A program made the translations under genes and the position numbers. Source: Pelomonas sp965229315 (GTDB lineage Bacteria; Pseudomonadota; Gammaproteobacteria; Burkholderiales; Burkholderiaceae_C). From it: DNA of 64,000 nucleotides. The stretch spans positions 951,335-1,015,334 of the forward strand of contig NZ_CBDDJA010000001.1 in assembly GCF_965229315.1 (NCBI RefSeq), given 5' to 3'. The notes below the pieces were generated by a model. It was not told the origin of the DNA. It did not search any database and saw nothing but the letters and a program-made list of their open reading frames with translations. Below are positions 42,030-51,405 of this stretch, piece by piece. Numbering within the stretch: the stretch's first letter is position 1; every line of letters begins with the position of its first letter.

Positions 42030-43310
42030 GTGAGCCTGCCCAACAAACTGTCCCTGTTCGTGTCCTGCCCCGGCGGCGTCGAACCCCTGCTCGAAGAAGA
42101 ACTGAAGCGCTTCCTGCCGCCCGGCGTGCGCAGCAAGGTCGAGCCCCTGCGCGGCGGTTGCGGCCTGGTCGGCACGGCCGAGGACGTGCTGCGCATCAAC
42201 CTCGAAAGCCGGCTGGCGCAGCGCGTGCTCGTCGAGCTGATCGAAGGCCCGTACCGCCATGAGGAAGACCTGTACGCGCTGGCCCGCCGCGTCGACTGGC
42301 GCGACTGGATCACGCCGCGCGAGACGATCCGCGTCGACACCATCGCCCAGCGCTCGCCGCTGAAGAGCCTGAACTTCACGACGCTGCGCATCAAGGACGC
42401 GATCTGCGACCAGTTGCGCGAATTCACCGGCGAGCGCCCCAGCGTCGACACGCACTCGCCCGACCTGCCGGTGCTGCTGCATGTCGGCCCCGAGCGCGCG
42501 GCGATCTATGTCGACACGTCCGGCGAGCCCCTCTTCAAGCGCGGCTGGCGCGTCGACAAGGGCGATGCGCCGCTGAAGGAAACGCTGGCCGCCGCGATGC
42601 TGGCCGCCGCCGGCTGGCGCGGCACTGCTGAAACGGGAGGCGCGCTGCACGACCCCTGCTGCGGCTCCGGCACCATCCCCATCGAGGCCGCGCTGATCGC
42701 CTGCGACTCCGCCCCCGGCCTGCTGCGCCGCTTCGCCTTCGAGCGGCAGATCCCGTTCTCCACGCCGGCGCTGAAGGCCGCGTGGGGCGAGATGGCTCAA
42801 GCGGCGCGCGCCCGCGTGCACGCACCAGCCGTGCCCATCTACGCCAGCGACGTGGCCTTCCGCATGGTCGACTTCGCGCGCCGCAATGCCGAGCGCGCGG
42901 GCGTGGCGCAGTACATCCAGTTCAACGGCGGCGACGCGCTGGAGCGGCCGGCGCCGCAACTGCCTGAGGGCATGGCGGGCAGCATCGTCATGAACCCGCC
43001 CTATGGCGAGCGCATCGAGGTGCGTGGCAAGGCCGCGATGACCCGTGACGCCGGCGGCAGCGAGGAGCGCGATGCCGGCGACGATTTCTTCCCGCGGCTG
43101 GCCGCGCACTGGAAACGCCAGTACACCGGGAACCCGGCCGGCTGGACGGCCTGGATGCTCAGCCCCGACATGAAGCTGCCCAGCAGGATGCGGCTGAAGG
43201 AATCGCGCCGCGTGCCGATGTGGAACGGCCCCATCGAGTGCCGGCTGTTCCGCTTCGACCTCGTCAAGGGTTCGGCACGCAAGCCGGCCGAGGATGGCGG
43301 GGCTGCGTGA
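42030..43310 (+). CDS. THUMP-domain 23S rRNA (guanine-N2) methyltransferase, RlmL/RlmK N-half type
   Basis: A 426-residue enzyme. A THUMP domain (about 45-160) binds RNA. The methyltransferase domain has motif I-like HDPCCGSGTIPIEAALIA near 208-225 and the catalytic NPPYGER near 325-331. It corresponds to the m2G2445 half of E. coli RlmL, lacking the RlmK half, so it should methylate 23S rRNA at or near G2445. It starts at GTG 42030 (VSLPNKLSLFVSCPGG); upstream codons lie in the divergent promoter. It overlaps the next gene by 17 bp. Confidence 0.88.
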   Translation: MSLPNKLSLFVSCPGGVEPLLEEELKRFLPPGVRSKVEPLRGGCGLVGTAEDVLRINLESRLAQRVLVELIEGPYRHEEDLYALARRVDWRDWITPRETIRVDTIAQRSPLKSLNFTTLRIKDAICDQLREFTGERPSVDTHSPDLPVLLHVGPERAAIYVDTSGEPLFKRGWRVDKGDAPLKETLAAAMLAAAGWRGTAETGGALHDPCCGSGTIPIEAALIACDSAPGLLRRFAFERQIPFSTPALKAAWGEMAQAARARVHAPAVPIYASDVAFRMVDFARRNAERAGVAQYIQFNGGDALERPAPQLPEGMAGSIVMNPPYGERIEVRGKAAMTRDAGGSEERDAGDDFFPRLAAHWKRQYTGNPAGWTAWMLSPDMKLPSRMRLKESRRVPMWNGPIECRLFRFDLVKGSARKPAEDGGAA

Positions 43311-43815
43311 GCTGATCGCCGCGGCGCTGCTGGCGCTGGCTGCTGCGGCTGCCGTGGCGCAAGCCGCGCCCTGCACGCTGGTGTTCGGCCAGGGGCGCAA
43401 CCTGCCGGCGCGCGACGGGCCGGACTGGGACGGGCTCAACGCCCGCTTCAACGCCGGCGTCACGGGCACGCTGGAGGCCGCGGGCCGGCGCGTCTACGCG
43501 ATGACGGCGTCCAGCGAGCAGGTGGACCCCGAGGCCGCCGGCCTCGCGCTGCTGCAGCAGGCCGACCGGCTGGGCTGCGGCACGCTGGTCGAGACGGCCG
43601 TGTTCGACGACGGTCAGGACACGCTGGTGCTGCGCCTGCGCGTGTACCCGCTGCTGCCGCAGATCGGCGACGGCGGTGCCATCGTGGGCCTGCGCATTGG
43701 CACGCCGCTGTTTGTCACGCAGCGCGACCTGGGGCTGGCCGCGCTGCAGCGGCTCAAGCCCGAGCCGTTGGCGCAGCAGATGGCGGCCGAATACCTTCAG
43801 CACGACCGGCGCTGA
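43294..43815 (+). CDS. Exported hypothetical protein
   Basis: A 173-residue protein. The signal peptide ends near AVAQAAP (about 25); a Cys follows at once (PCTLVFGQGRN) and another is in LGCGTLVE. The rest is a mixed alpha/beta fold with LVLRLRVYPLLPQIG. The family is not recognised. It overlaps the RNA methyltransferase gene by 17 bp, so it may be co-translated, although the functions need not be linked. It is likely periplasmic. Confidence 0.65.
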   Translation: MAGLRELIAAALLALAAAAAVAQAAPCTLVFGQGRNLPARDGPDWDGLNARFNAGVTGTLEAAGRRVYAMTASSEQVDPEAAGLALLQQADRLGCGTLVETAVFDDGQDTLVLRLRVYPLLPQIGDGGAIVGLRIGTPLFVTQRDLGLAALQRLKPEPLAQQMAAEYLQHDRR

Positions 43816-43841
43816 GCCATCACACGCCGCCGCGCGTGAGG

Positions 43842-44555
43842 TCAGGTCAACGCGAGCCAGGACAGCACGGCCAGCGGCGCGGTATCGGCGCGCAGGATGC
43901 GCGGGCCCAGGCTGACGGCCGCGAAGCCGCGCGCACGGGCCGCCTCTTCCTCGGCATCGCTCAGGCCGCCCTCGGGGCCGCTGAGGAACAGCGCCCGCGG
44001 CTGCGCAAAGGCGGCCAGCGGCTGCGCGGCGCTCGGGCTCAGCAGGCCGCGCCATTCATCGTCGGCCGGCGCAGGCAGTGCCGCCAGCCAGGCGGCCAGC
44101 GGCTGCACCGGCTCGACACGCAAGGGCACGGTGCGGCCGCTCTGCTCGGCCGCGGCGACGGCCACGCCCTGCCAGTGCGCGCGCTTCTTGTCGGCACGCT
44201 CGCCGGCCAGGCGCAGCACCGAGCGCTCGGACACCAGCGGCTGCAGCGCCGCAGCGCCCAGCTCGGTGGCCTTCTCGACGATGAAGTCCATGCGGTCGTT
44301 GGCCGGCATGACGACGGCCAGCGTGATGGCGCGCACCAGCTCGCGCTGCGGCTGCGTGGCGGCCAGCAGTTGCACGCGCACCTCGCTGCGACCCATGGCC
44401 GTGACCTCGGCCTGCCATTCCGGGCCGCTGCCGTCGAACAGCGTCAGCGCATCGCCGGGCTGCAGGCGCAGCACCTGCACGTGGCGCGCGGCACCGGGCG
44501 GCAGCGCGATCTCGCCGGGCTGGACGAGCGGGGTGTCGACGAAGAAGCGGGGCAA
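43842..44555 (-). CDS. rsmE: 16S rRNA (uracil-1498-N3)-methyltransferase RsmE
   Basis: A 237-residue SPOUT methyltransferase. The N-terminal PUA-like domain begins PRFFVDTP and has GAARHVQVLRLQPGDALTLF. The knot domain has VMPANDRMDFIVEKATELG, ERSVLRLAGERADKK, LSGPEGGLSDAEEE and SLGPRILRADTAP. It methylates U1498 of 16S rRNA. TTG 44555 is chosen because PRFFVD is the family start and no ATG is available. It lies 37 bp after a hypothetical gene on the same strand. Confidence 0.92.
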   Translation of the reverse strand: MPRFFVDTPLVQPGEIALPPGAARHVQVLRLQPGDALTLFDGSGPEWQAEVTAMGRSEVRVQLLAATQPQRELVRAITLAVVMPANDRMDFIVEKATELGAAALQPLVSERSVLRLAGERADKKRAHWQGVAVAAAEQSGRTVPLRVEPVQPLAAWLAALPAPADDEWRGLLSPSAAQPLAAFAQPRALFLSGPEGGLSDAEEEAARARGFAAVSLGPRILRADTAPLAVLSWLALT

Positions 44556-44592
44556 GGCGGCAGACAGAAAACGGGCGGGCCCCGAGTGTCCC

Positions 44593-45069
44593 TCAGCGCA
44601 GGCCCAGCGACTGGCGCACGGCGGCGGCCACGGCGTCGCCCTTGGCCTTGTGCACGCGTTCGACGAACTGCAGCGCCAGCGCCTGCAGCGCGGCCAGGCT
44701 GTCGCAACGTTCGACCTCCAGCGCGAACGCATAGCCCTTGAACGGGCCCAGCAGCTTGGCTGCGTCGCCACTCAGATAGGTGTACAGCGCGGCGCGGTCC
44801 GCCATCGTCGAATCGGCGGCGAAGCCGACCGGCGCGGCAGCAGTCGCGGCGACGGGGGAGGCCGTGCCTTGCGGGGCGATGAGGCCGTGCTGGCGCAGCG
44901 TGTCGAGGTCGGCGGGCGTCGCACCCGTGACGAGGCGCAGCCATTCACCGGCCGGCTTGCTCGCGTCCAGCACGAGCAGCAGGTTGCGCGCGGCGCGCGA
45001 CAGCGGCAAGGTGCGCGCACGGATTTCGGCGCGGCCGGCATCGGTCTTGGAATGCAACAGGTCCAGCAC
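44593..45069 (-). CDS. Hypothetical cytosolic protein
   Basis: A 158-residue protein of unknown family. The N-terminus is LDLLHSKTDAGRAEIRARTL, the middle has an Ala/Pro linker, and the C-terminal half is helical (LGPFKGYAFALEVERCDSL, then VERVHKAKGDAVAAAVRQSL). No signal or membrane segment. It lies between fadD and rsmE on the same strand with gaps of about 60 and 37 bp. Confidence 0.65.
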   Translation of the reverse strand: MLDLLHSKTDAGRAEIRARTLPLSRAARNLLLVLDASKPAGEWLRLVTGATPADLDTLRQHGLIAPQGTASPVAATAAAPVGFAADSTMADRAALYTYLSGDAAKLLGPFKGYAFALEVERCDSLAALQALALQFVERVHKAKGDAVAAAVRQSLGLR

Positions 45070-45130
45070 GGTGTCAGGTCTCGCCCGCGAGCGGGATCAC
45101 CGCGCGCAGGTGTTGTCGGGGGTCAGGCGT

Positions 45131-46801
45131 TCAGCTCTTGTCCCGCAACTCCCTGCGCAGAATCTTGCCGACCGGGGTCTTGGGCAGTTCGGTACGGAAC
45201 TCGACAATCTTCGGACGTTTGTAGCCGGTCAGGTTGGCTTCGCAGTAAGCACGAACGTCCGCTTCCGTGACATTCGGGTCTTTCTTCACGATGACGACCT
45301 TCACGGCCTCGCCGGCCTTCGCGTCCGGCACGCCCACCGCGGCGCATTCCAGGATGCCGGGCATCATCGTCAGCACGTCCTCGACCTCGTTCGGGTACAC
45401 GTTGAAACCGCTGACGAGGATCATGTCCTTCTTGCGGTCGACGATCTTGAAGTAACCGCGTTCATCGACGGTGCCGATGTCGCCGGTGCGGAAGAAGTTG
45501 TCGGCCGTCATGACCTTGGCGGTCTCGTCCGGGCGCTGCCAGTAGCCGGCCATGACCTGCGGGCCGCGGATGGCGATCTCGCCGGGCTGGCCCATGGGCA
45601 CTTCGTTGCCGTCGTCATCCAGCAGCTTGAGTTCGGTCAGCGGCATGGGCAGGCCGATGGTGCCGCTGTAGGCCGTGCTGTCGGCGGGGTTGCAGGTGGC
45701 CGACGGCGAGGTCTCGGACAGGCCGTAGCCCTCGACGATGGGGCAGCCGGTCTTCTCCAGCCACAGCTTGGCCGTGGCCTGCTGCACGGCCATGCCGCCG
45801 CCCACCGAGATGACCAGCTTGCTCCAGTCCACCGTGCCGAACTCCGGATGGTTGGCCATCGCCATGAACAGCGTGTTGACGGCCGGGAAGCTGTGGAAAC
45901 GGTGCTGCGCCAACTCCTTGAACATGGCCGGCAGGTCACGCGGGTTGGGCACCAGCACATTGGCGCCGCCCATGTGCATGGACAGCATCATGTTCGTGTT
46001 GAAGCCGAAGATGTGATACAGCGGCAGCGCACAGATGGTGACGACCTGCTCGCCGCGCGGGATCTTCTTGAGCGCCGGCTGGTACCAGGCTTCGCTCTGC
46101 AGGATGTTGGCGACGAGGTTGCGGTGCAGCAGCACGGCACCCTTGGACACGCCGGTGGTGCCGCCGGTGTACTGCAGCACGGCGATGTCGTCCGGGCCGA
46201 GCTTGGGGGCCTTGTAGGTCAGGCTGCGGCCCTTGGACAGCGCATCGTTGAACTTGACGGCACCCGGCAGCTCGAACGCCGGCACCATCTTCTTCACCTT
46301 GCGCACGACGTAGTTGACGATCAGACCCTTCAAGCCCAGCATGTCGCCCATCGCCGCCAGGATGATGTGCTTGGTCGGCACGCTGCGGATGACCTGCTGC
46401 AGCACCGAGGCGAAGTTCTCGATGATGACGATGGCCTTGGCGCCGGAGTCCTTGAGCTGGTGCTCCAGCTCGCGCGGCGTGTACAGCGGGTTCACGTTGA
46501 CGACCACATAGCCCGCGCGCAGCACGGCCGCCACGGCGACCGGGTACTGGAACAGGTTGGGCATCATCAGCGCGACGCGGTCGCCCTTCTCCAGGCCCAG
46601 GCTCTGCAGGTAGGCGGCGAAGGCGCGCGACGCCTCGTCCACCTGCGCGAAGCTGATGCGCTTGCCCATCATCAGGTAGGCCGGCTTGGCGGCGTTCTTC
46701 CTGAACGACGTGTCCAGCAGGTCGACCAGGCTGGGATAGATCGACGTGTTGATGTCGCGAGGCACCTCGGCCGGGTATTGCTTCAGCCAGATCGGCTCCA
46801 T
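45131..46801 (-). CDS. fadD: Long-chain fatty-acid-CoA ligase FadD
   Basis: A 556-residue adenylate-forming enzyme. The ATP/AMP motif is YTGGTTGVSKGAVLLH (about 210-225), then GYGLSETSPSATCNP, a YFKIVDRKKDMILVSGFNVYP hinge region (shown here as IVDRKKDMI) and the C-terminal catalytic Lys in TPVGKILRRELR. It activates long-chain fatty acids to acyl-CoA for beta-oxidation. AGGAGA lies just before ATG 46801. It is the first gene of the minus-strand run ending at rsmE. Confidence 0.95.
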   Translation of the reverse strand: MEPIWLKQYPAEVPRDINTSIYPSLVDLLDTSFRKNAAKPAYLMMGKRISFAQVDEASRAFAAYLQSLGLEKGDRVALMMPNLFQYPVAVAAVLRAGYVVVNVNPLYTPRELEHQLKDSGAKAIVIIENFASVLQQVIRSVPTKHIILAAMGDMLGLKGLIVNYVVRKVKKMVPAFELPGAVKFNDALSKGRSLTYKAPKLGPDDIAVLQYTGGTTGVSKGAVLLHRNLVANILQSEAWYQPALKKIPRGEQVVTICALPLYHIFGFNTNMMLSMHMGGANVLVPNPRDLPAMFKELAQHRFHSFPAVNTLFMAMANHPEFGTVDWSKLVISVGGGMAVQQATAKLWLEKTGCPIVEGYGLSETSPSATCNPADSTAYSGTIGLPMPLTELKLLDDDGNEVPMGQPGEIAIRGPQVMAGYWQRPDETAKVMTADNFFRTGDIGTVDERGYFKIVDRKKDMILVSGFNVYPNEVEDVLTMMPGILECAAVGVPDAKAGEAVKVVIVKKDPNVTEADVRAYCEANLTGYKRPKIVEFRTELPKTPVGKILRRELRDKS

Positions 46802-46968
46802 GCCTTGTCTCCTTCTGTGTTTCGGCGATTCTGGCCCATCACCGGCGTGACGCCGCTCAGGGGATTCGATATCGCACCCCGGGCGGGGCCATGCGGGTCG
46901 CGCCACGGGGTCGCGCACACCCGCCGCCGCCACGCCGAGCCGGCGCGGTCATCGGGCCCCTGGCGGGC

Positions 46969-48240
46969 TCAGGGGCCGTCGCTGCCCAGCTCCACGACGA
47001 ACGCCAGCCCCAGCTTGCTGAACTTCAGCGCATGGTTGGCGGTGCCGCCGAAGTTGGCGATGGTGTCGTTCACCGTGTGGATGTTGCGGTTGTCCGTGGC
47101 GAAGCTCGCCTCGAACGGGAACGAGGCCGGGTAGCCCGCCGCATGCCAGGACGCGTGGTCCGAGCAGCCGTAGCCGCAGACGTCGTAGCCCACCGACAGC
47201 TCGGGCAGGTAGGTGGCGGCCAGGTTGGCCACGAAGGTGTTCTGCGCGGCGTTGGTGTAGTCGGTGTAGATCCACAGGTCGGTCGCGCTGCCCTGGTAGG
47301 CCGTCATGTCGAGCTGCATCACGCCGACGACCTTGGTGCGCTCGTTGCCCAGGTTGGCCACGATCTGCTTGCTGCCCAGCAGGCCGGCTTCCTCGCCCGC
47401 GTAGGCGATGAAGCGCAGCGTGCGCTTGGGCTGGTAGTTGCTGGCCAGCAGCACGCGGATCACTTCCGTCATGCTGGCTACGCCGCTGGCATCGTCGTCG
47501 GCGCCCGGGGCGCGCACGGTCTCGACATTGCCGCTGACGATGGAGTCCAGGTGGCCGCCCAGCACGATCACTTCGCGCCCGTTGCCGGTGCCCAGGATTT
47601 CCATCATCACGGACTTCTGCTGGAAGTTGGTGCCGGTGTGCGCGATCTGCGTGACGCGCACGTCGCGGCGCGCCTCGCCCATCGCCGCCCACTTCGTGGC
47701 CAGCCAGTTCGACGCGGCCGCGCCGTGCGAGCTGGTGTGGCGGCGGTTCTGGAAGTCGGACAGCGACTGGATGGTGGCGAGGATGTTGCTCGCCTGCATC
47801 TGCGGCAGCATCGCGTTCACCGCGGCCTGGTTGTCGATGACGTAGCTGGGTGCGATCGTGGGCTCGGGCGTGGCCTGCAGGCGGGTCAGCGTGGCCAGCG
47901 CCTCGGCCGCCGACGCGTGCTGGATGAAGCCGCCGCAGCGGCGCAGCTCGTCGTGCACCGCGTCCGTCAGCACGGGCAGGTCGGCGTCGTCCACCTCCAT
48001 CGCGTAGACCTTCTCGCTGCCCTTGACCAGCGCGGCGCGCTTGCCGCGTGCGGCCGGCATGTTGACGTCGACGCTGCGCACCGACAGCTCGCGGGCCTGC
48101 GGCGCGCTGCGCACCAGCAGCGCGTGGGCGCGCTCGCCGATGGTGATCCACGTGGGCGCGGCCAGCGCCGGTGTGCAGGCCAGCAGCGTGAAGGCGGCCA
48201 GCGCCAGGGGCCGCAGCCCGGAGTGAAGCGAGATCGACAT
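46969..48240 (-). CDS. Secreted M28-family aminopeptidase
   Basis: A 423-residue exported zinc peptidase. The signal peptide ends ACTPALAAP (about 28), followed by a propeptide of about 110 residues. The catalytic domain has the M28 zinc ligands in order: LGGHLDS (His), GADDDASG (bridging Asp), AGEEAGLLGS (catalytic Glu and ligand Glu), QLDMTAYQG (Asp) and NIHTVNDT (His). It resembles the Vibrio/Aeromonas leucyl aminopeptidase. A disulfide is possible in DVCGYGCSDH. It removes N-terminal residues from peptides outside the cytoplasm. The 147 bp before pntB hold no gene. Confidence 0.92.
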   Translation of the reverse strand: MSISLHSGLRPLALAAFTLLACTPALAAPTWITIGERAHALLVRSAPQARELSVRSVDVNMPAARGKRAALVKGSEKVYAMEVDDADLPVLTDAVHDELRRCGGFIQHASAAEALATLTRLQATPEPTIAPSYVIDNQAAVNAMLPQMQASNILATIQSLSDFQNRRHTSSHGAAASNWLATKWAAMGEARRDVRVTQIAHTGTNFQQKSVMMEILGTGNGREVIVLGGHLDSIVSGNVETVRAPGADDDASGVASMTEVIRVLLASNYQPKRTLRFIAYAGEEAGLLGSKQIVANLGNERTKVVGVMQLDMTAYQGSATDLWIYTDYTNAAQNTFVANLAATYLPELSVGYDVCGYGCSDHASWHAAGYPASFPFEASFATDNRNIHTVNDTIANFGGTANHALKFSKLGLAFVVELGSDGP

Positions 48241-48387
48241 GGGGGCTCTCCTGATCCTCGAATGGGGGCGCGGCCTTCATTCGGACCGCAGGGGCCGCCA
48301 CTGTGCCACGGGGCCGGGCCGGCGTGCGTGGGGGATAACCGCCTGTTCAGGCGAGGCGGAGGAGGCGCCGAACCAGCGCCGCAGCCC

Positions 48388-49872
48388 TCACTCCACGGCC
48401 TTGAGCATGTCCTCGACGACCTTCTTCGCATCGCCGAACACCATCATGGTCTTGTCCATGTAGAACAACTCGTTGTCCAGGCCCGCATAGCCGGCGGCCA
48501 TGGAGCGCTTGTTGACGATGATGGTCTTGGCCTTGTAGGCCTCAAGGATGGGCATGCCGTAGATGGGGCTGCCCTTCACGTGCGCGGCCGGGTTCACGAC
48601 GTCGTTGGCGCCCAGGATGATGGCCACGTCCACCTGGCCGAACTCGCCGTTGATGTCTTCCATCTCGAAGACCTGGTCGTACGGCACCTCGGCCTCGGCC
48701 AGCAGCACGTTCATGTGGCCCGGCATGCGGCCCGCCACCGGGTGGATGGCGTACTTGACGCTGATGCCCTTCTCGGTGAGCTTGGCCGCCAGCTCCTTCA
48801 CCGCATGCTGGGCGCGCGCCACGGCCAGGCCGTAGCCCGGCACGATGACCACGCTCTCGGCATTGCCCAGCACGAAGGCCGCGTCGTCGGCGCTGCCGCT
48901 CTTCACGTTGCGCTGCTGCGCCGCGCCTGCGGCGACCGTGCCCGCTTCACCGCCGAAGCCGCCCAGGATGACGTTGAAGAACGAGCGGTTCATCGCCTTG
49001 CACATGATGTAGCTCAGGATCGCGCCCGACGAGCCCACCAGCGACCCCGAGATGATCAGCATCGGGTTGTTCAGCGAGAAGCCGATGCCCGCCGCCGCCC
49101 AGCCCGAGTAGCTGTTGAGCATGGACACGACGACCGGCATGTCCGCGCCGCCGATGGGAATGATGAGCAGCACGCCCAGCAGCAGGCCCAGCAGCACGAT
49201 GAGACCGAAGTCGATGGGCGACTGCGAGTGCCAGAAGCCGAACACGAAGAAGGCCGACGCCAGGCCCAGCAGCGCGTTCAGCGCATGCTGCCCCTTGAAC
49301 ACCACCGGCGCGCCCTGGAACAGGCGGAACTTGCTGCCGCCCGACAACTTGCCCCAGGCGATGACCGACCCCGTGAACGTGATCGCGCCGATGAAGGCGC
49401 CCAGCGCCAGCTCGATGCGGTTGCCGCCCGGGATGGGCGCCAGCGCCCGCGCCGCCACGCCGTCCTCCGGCGCGATGGCCGCCAGCGCGGCATCCAGCGG
49501 CGGCGTGATGCCGAACGCCGCCGGCTCCGCCACGGCCGCCACGGCGATGGCCACGGCGGCCAGGCCGATCATGCTGTGGAAGAACGCGACCAGCTCGGGC
49601 ATCTTGGTCATCTCGACCGTCTTGGCCTTCCACGCGCCGAAGCCGCCACCGACGACCAGGCCCAGCAGCACCCAGGCCAGGCCCATGCCGATGGAAGGTC
49701 CAGCGGCGAGCTTGATGATCAGCGCGCCGGTGGTCAGCACGGCGATGGCCATGCCGGCCATGCCGAACAGGTTGCCGCGGATGGACGTCGTCGGGTGCGA
49801 CAGGCCCTTCAGCGCCTGGATGAAGCAGACGCTGGCGACGAGGTAGAGCAGCGTGACGAGATTGAGGCTCAT
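48388..49872 (-). CDS. pntB: NAD(P) transhydrogenase subunit beta
   Basis: A 494-residue protein. About eight to nine N-terminal membrane segments form the proton channel, and the C-terminal domain III binds NADP(H) (SVVIVPGYGLAVARAQHAV and then DVAIILGANDVVNP). With the two alpha subunits it couples proton flow to hydride transfer from NADH to NADP+. Its start overlaps pntA part 2 (ATGA). Last gene of the three-gene operon. Confidence 0.97.
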   Translation of the reverse strand: MSLNLVTLLYLVASVCFIQALKGLSHPTTSIRGNLFGMAGMAIAVLTTGALIIKLAAGPSIGMGLAWVLLGLVVGGGFGAWKAKTVEMTKMPELVAFFHSMIGLAAVAIAVAAVAEPAAFGITPPLDAALAAIAPEDGVAARALAPIPGGNRIELALGAFIGAITFTGSVIAWGKLSGGSKFRLFQGAPVVFKGQHALNALLGLASAFFVFGFWHSQSPIDFGLIVLLGLLLGVLLIIPIGGADMPVVVSMLNSYSGWAAAGIGFSLNNPMLIISGSLVGSSGAILSYIMCKAMNRSFFNVILGGFGGEAGTVAAGAAQQRNVKSGSADDAAFVLGNAESVVIVPGYGLAVARAQHAVKELAAKLTEKGISVKYAIHPVAGRMPGHMNVLLAEAEVPYDQVFEMEDINGEFGQVDVAIILGANDVVNPAAHVKGSPIYGMPILEAYKAKTIIVNKRSMAAGYAGLDNELFYMDKTMMVFGDAKKVVEDMLKAVE

Positions 49873-50198
49873 GCCTGGCCCTCCTTGGCGGTCGCGGGCT
49901 TCTTGTCCTTCTTCCTGAACATCTCCAGCATTCGCCGCGTGACGAGGAAGCCGCCGAAGATGTTCACCGCCGCCAGCGCCACGGCCAGCACGCCCATGCC
50001 CTTGGCGAACGGCGTCTCGGTCAGCGCCGCGGCCATCATGGCGCCGACGATGACGATGGCCGAGATGGCGTTGGTGACGGCCATCAGCGGCGTGTGCAGC
50101 GCGGGCGTCACCGTCCAGACCACGTGGTAGCCCACGTAGATGGCCAGCACGAAGATGATGAGATTGATGATGGTGTGGTCAACCAGTTCCATGGTCAT
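49869..50198 (-). CDS. pntAB: NAD(P) transhydrogenase subunit alpha, part 2
   Basis: A 109-residue membrane protein with three segments (IINLIIFVLAIYVGYHVVW, HTPLMAVTNAISAIVIVGAM and AVALAAVNIFGGFLVTRRML) and a basic tail. It corresponds to the membrane part of E. coli PntA, separate here as in Rhodospirillum. ATG 50198 overlaps the stop of part 1 (ATGA). Confidence 0.96.
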   Translation of the reverse strand: MTMELVDHTIINLIIFVLAIYVGYHVVWTVTPALHTPLMAVTNAISAIVIVGAMMAAALTETPFAKGMGVLAVALAAVNIFGGFLVTRRMLEMFRKKDKKPATAKEGQA

Positions 50199-51322
50199 GC
50201 CCTCGTGACTTGGCCGTCTTGCGTGACGCGGCAGGCCGCGACGATGTCGTCATCCAGCGGCACGTTGAACGTGCCCTCCTTGGTGATGACGAGCTTCAGG
50301 AAGTCCAGCACGTTGCGGGCGTACAGCGCCGACGCATCGGCCGCGACCAGCGCCGGCAGGTTGGTCTCGCCGACGATGACGACGCCGTGCTTCACGACGG
50401 TCTTGCCCGCTTCGGTCAGCGGGCAGTTGCCGCCCGCCCCCTCGCCCTTGCCCGCGGCGATGTCGACGATGACCGAGCCCGGCTTCATGCTCTTCACCAT
50501 CTCTTCGGTGACCAGCACCGGCGCCGCACGGCCCGGGATCAGCGCGGTCGTGATGACGATGTCGGCCGCCGCCACGCGCTTGGCGACCTCGGCCTTCTGG
50601 CGGTCCAGCCAGCTCTGCGGCATGGGCCTCGCATAGCCGCCCACGCCCTCGGCCGCTTCCTTCTCCTCGGCCGTCTCGTAGGGCACGTCGATGAACTTGC
50701 CGCCCAGCGACTCGACCTGCTCCTTCACCGAGGGCCGCACGTCGCTGGCCTCGATGACGGCGCCCAGCCGCTTGGCCGTGGCGATGGCCTGCAGGCCCGC
50801 GACGCCAACGCCCAGGATGACCACGCGCGCCGCCTTCACGGTGCCGGCCGCCGTCATCAGCATCGGGAAGAAGCGCTGGTAGCGGTCGGCCGCGATCATC
50901 ACGGCCTTGTAGCCGGCGATGTTGGCCTGGCTGGACAGCACGTCCATGCTCTGCGCCCGCGTCGTGCGCGGCGCGGCCTCCAGCGCGAAGCTGGTCAGCC
51001 CGGCCCCGGCGATGGCCGTGAGGCCGTCGCGGTCGAAGGGGTTGAGCATGCCGACCAGCGCGCCGCCCGCCTTCATCAGCGGCAGCTCGTCGGCGCCCGG
51101 TGCCCGCACCTTCAGCACCAGCTCGCTGCCCAGCGCGGTGGCCTGGTCGACGATCTCGCAGCCCACCGCCTCATAGGCGGCGTCGGTGACGCTGGCGGCC
51201 ACGCCGGCACCGCGCTCGATGCGCAGCGTGTGGCCCTGGGCCTTGAGCTTCTTGGCCGTTTCGGGCGTGACCGCCACACGGGTTTCTCCGGCTGCGCGTT
51301 CGCGCGGGACGCCGATCTGCAT
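50195..51322 (-). CDS. pntAA: NAD(P) transhydrogenase subunit alpha, part 1
   Basis: A 375-residue cytosolic NAD(H)-binding subunit. It starts QIGVPRERAAGETRVAVTP; the Rossmann motif is VVILGVGVAGLQAIATAKRLG near 164-184, and the domain motif IPGRAAPVLVTEEMV follows. ATG 51322 has AGGAGGAG about 6 bases upstream; the longer frame would add 14 residues before that site. First gene of the operon, divergent from nudJ. With fused-less subunits this is the three-gene PntAA-AB-B type. Confidence 0.96.
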   Translation of the reverse strand: MQIGVPRERAAGETRVAVTPETAKKLKAQGHTLRIERGAGVAASVTDAAYEAVGCEIVDQATALGSELVLKVRAPGADELPLMKAGGALVGMLNPFDRDGLTAIAGAGLTSFALEAAPRTTRAQSMDVLSSQANIAGYKAVMIAADRYQRFFPMLMTAAGTVKAARVVILGVGVAGLQAIATAKRLGAVIEASDVRPSVKEQVESLGGKFIDVPYETAEEKEAAEGVGGYARPMPQSWLDRQKAEVAKRVAAADIVITTALIPGRAAPVLVTEEMVKSMKPGSVIVDIAAGKGEGAGGNCPLTEAGKTVVKHGVVIVGETNLPALVAADASALYARNVLDFLKLVITKEGTFNVPLDDDIVAACRVTQDGQVTRA

Positions 51323-51405
51323 GAAATCTCCTCCTGGGGCAGGGGTGCGCGGCAGCTTACACAATGCCTGCGCCTGCCCACTTCGGGAATGCGAGAGGAA
51401 GTCTG

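Noticed and set aside
46802..46968. Small gene or RNA between fadD and the M28 peptidase
   Set aside because: 167 bp of GC-rich DNA without a terminator, consistent start site or protein-like frame.
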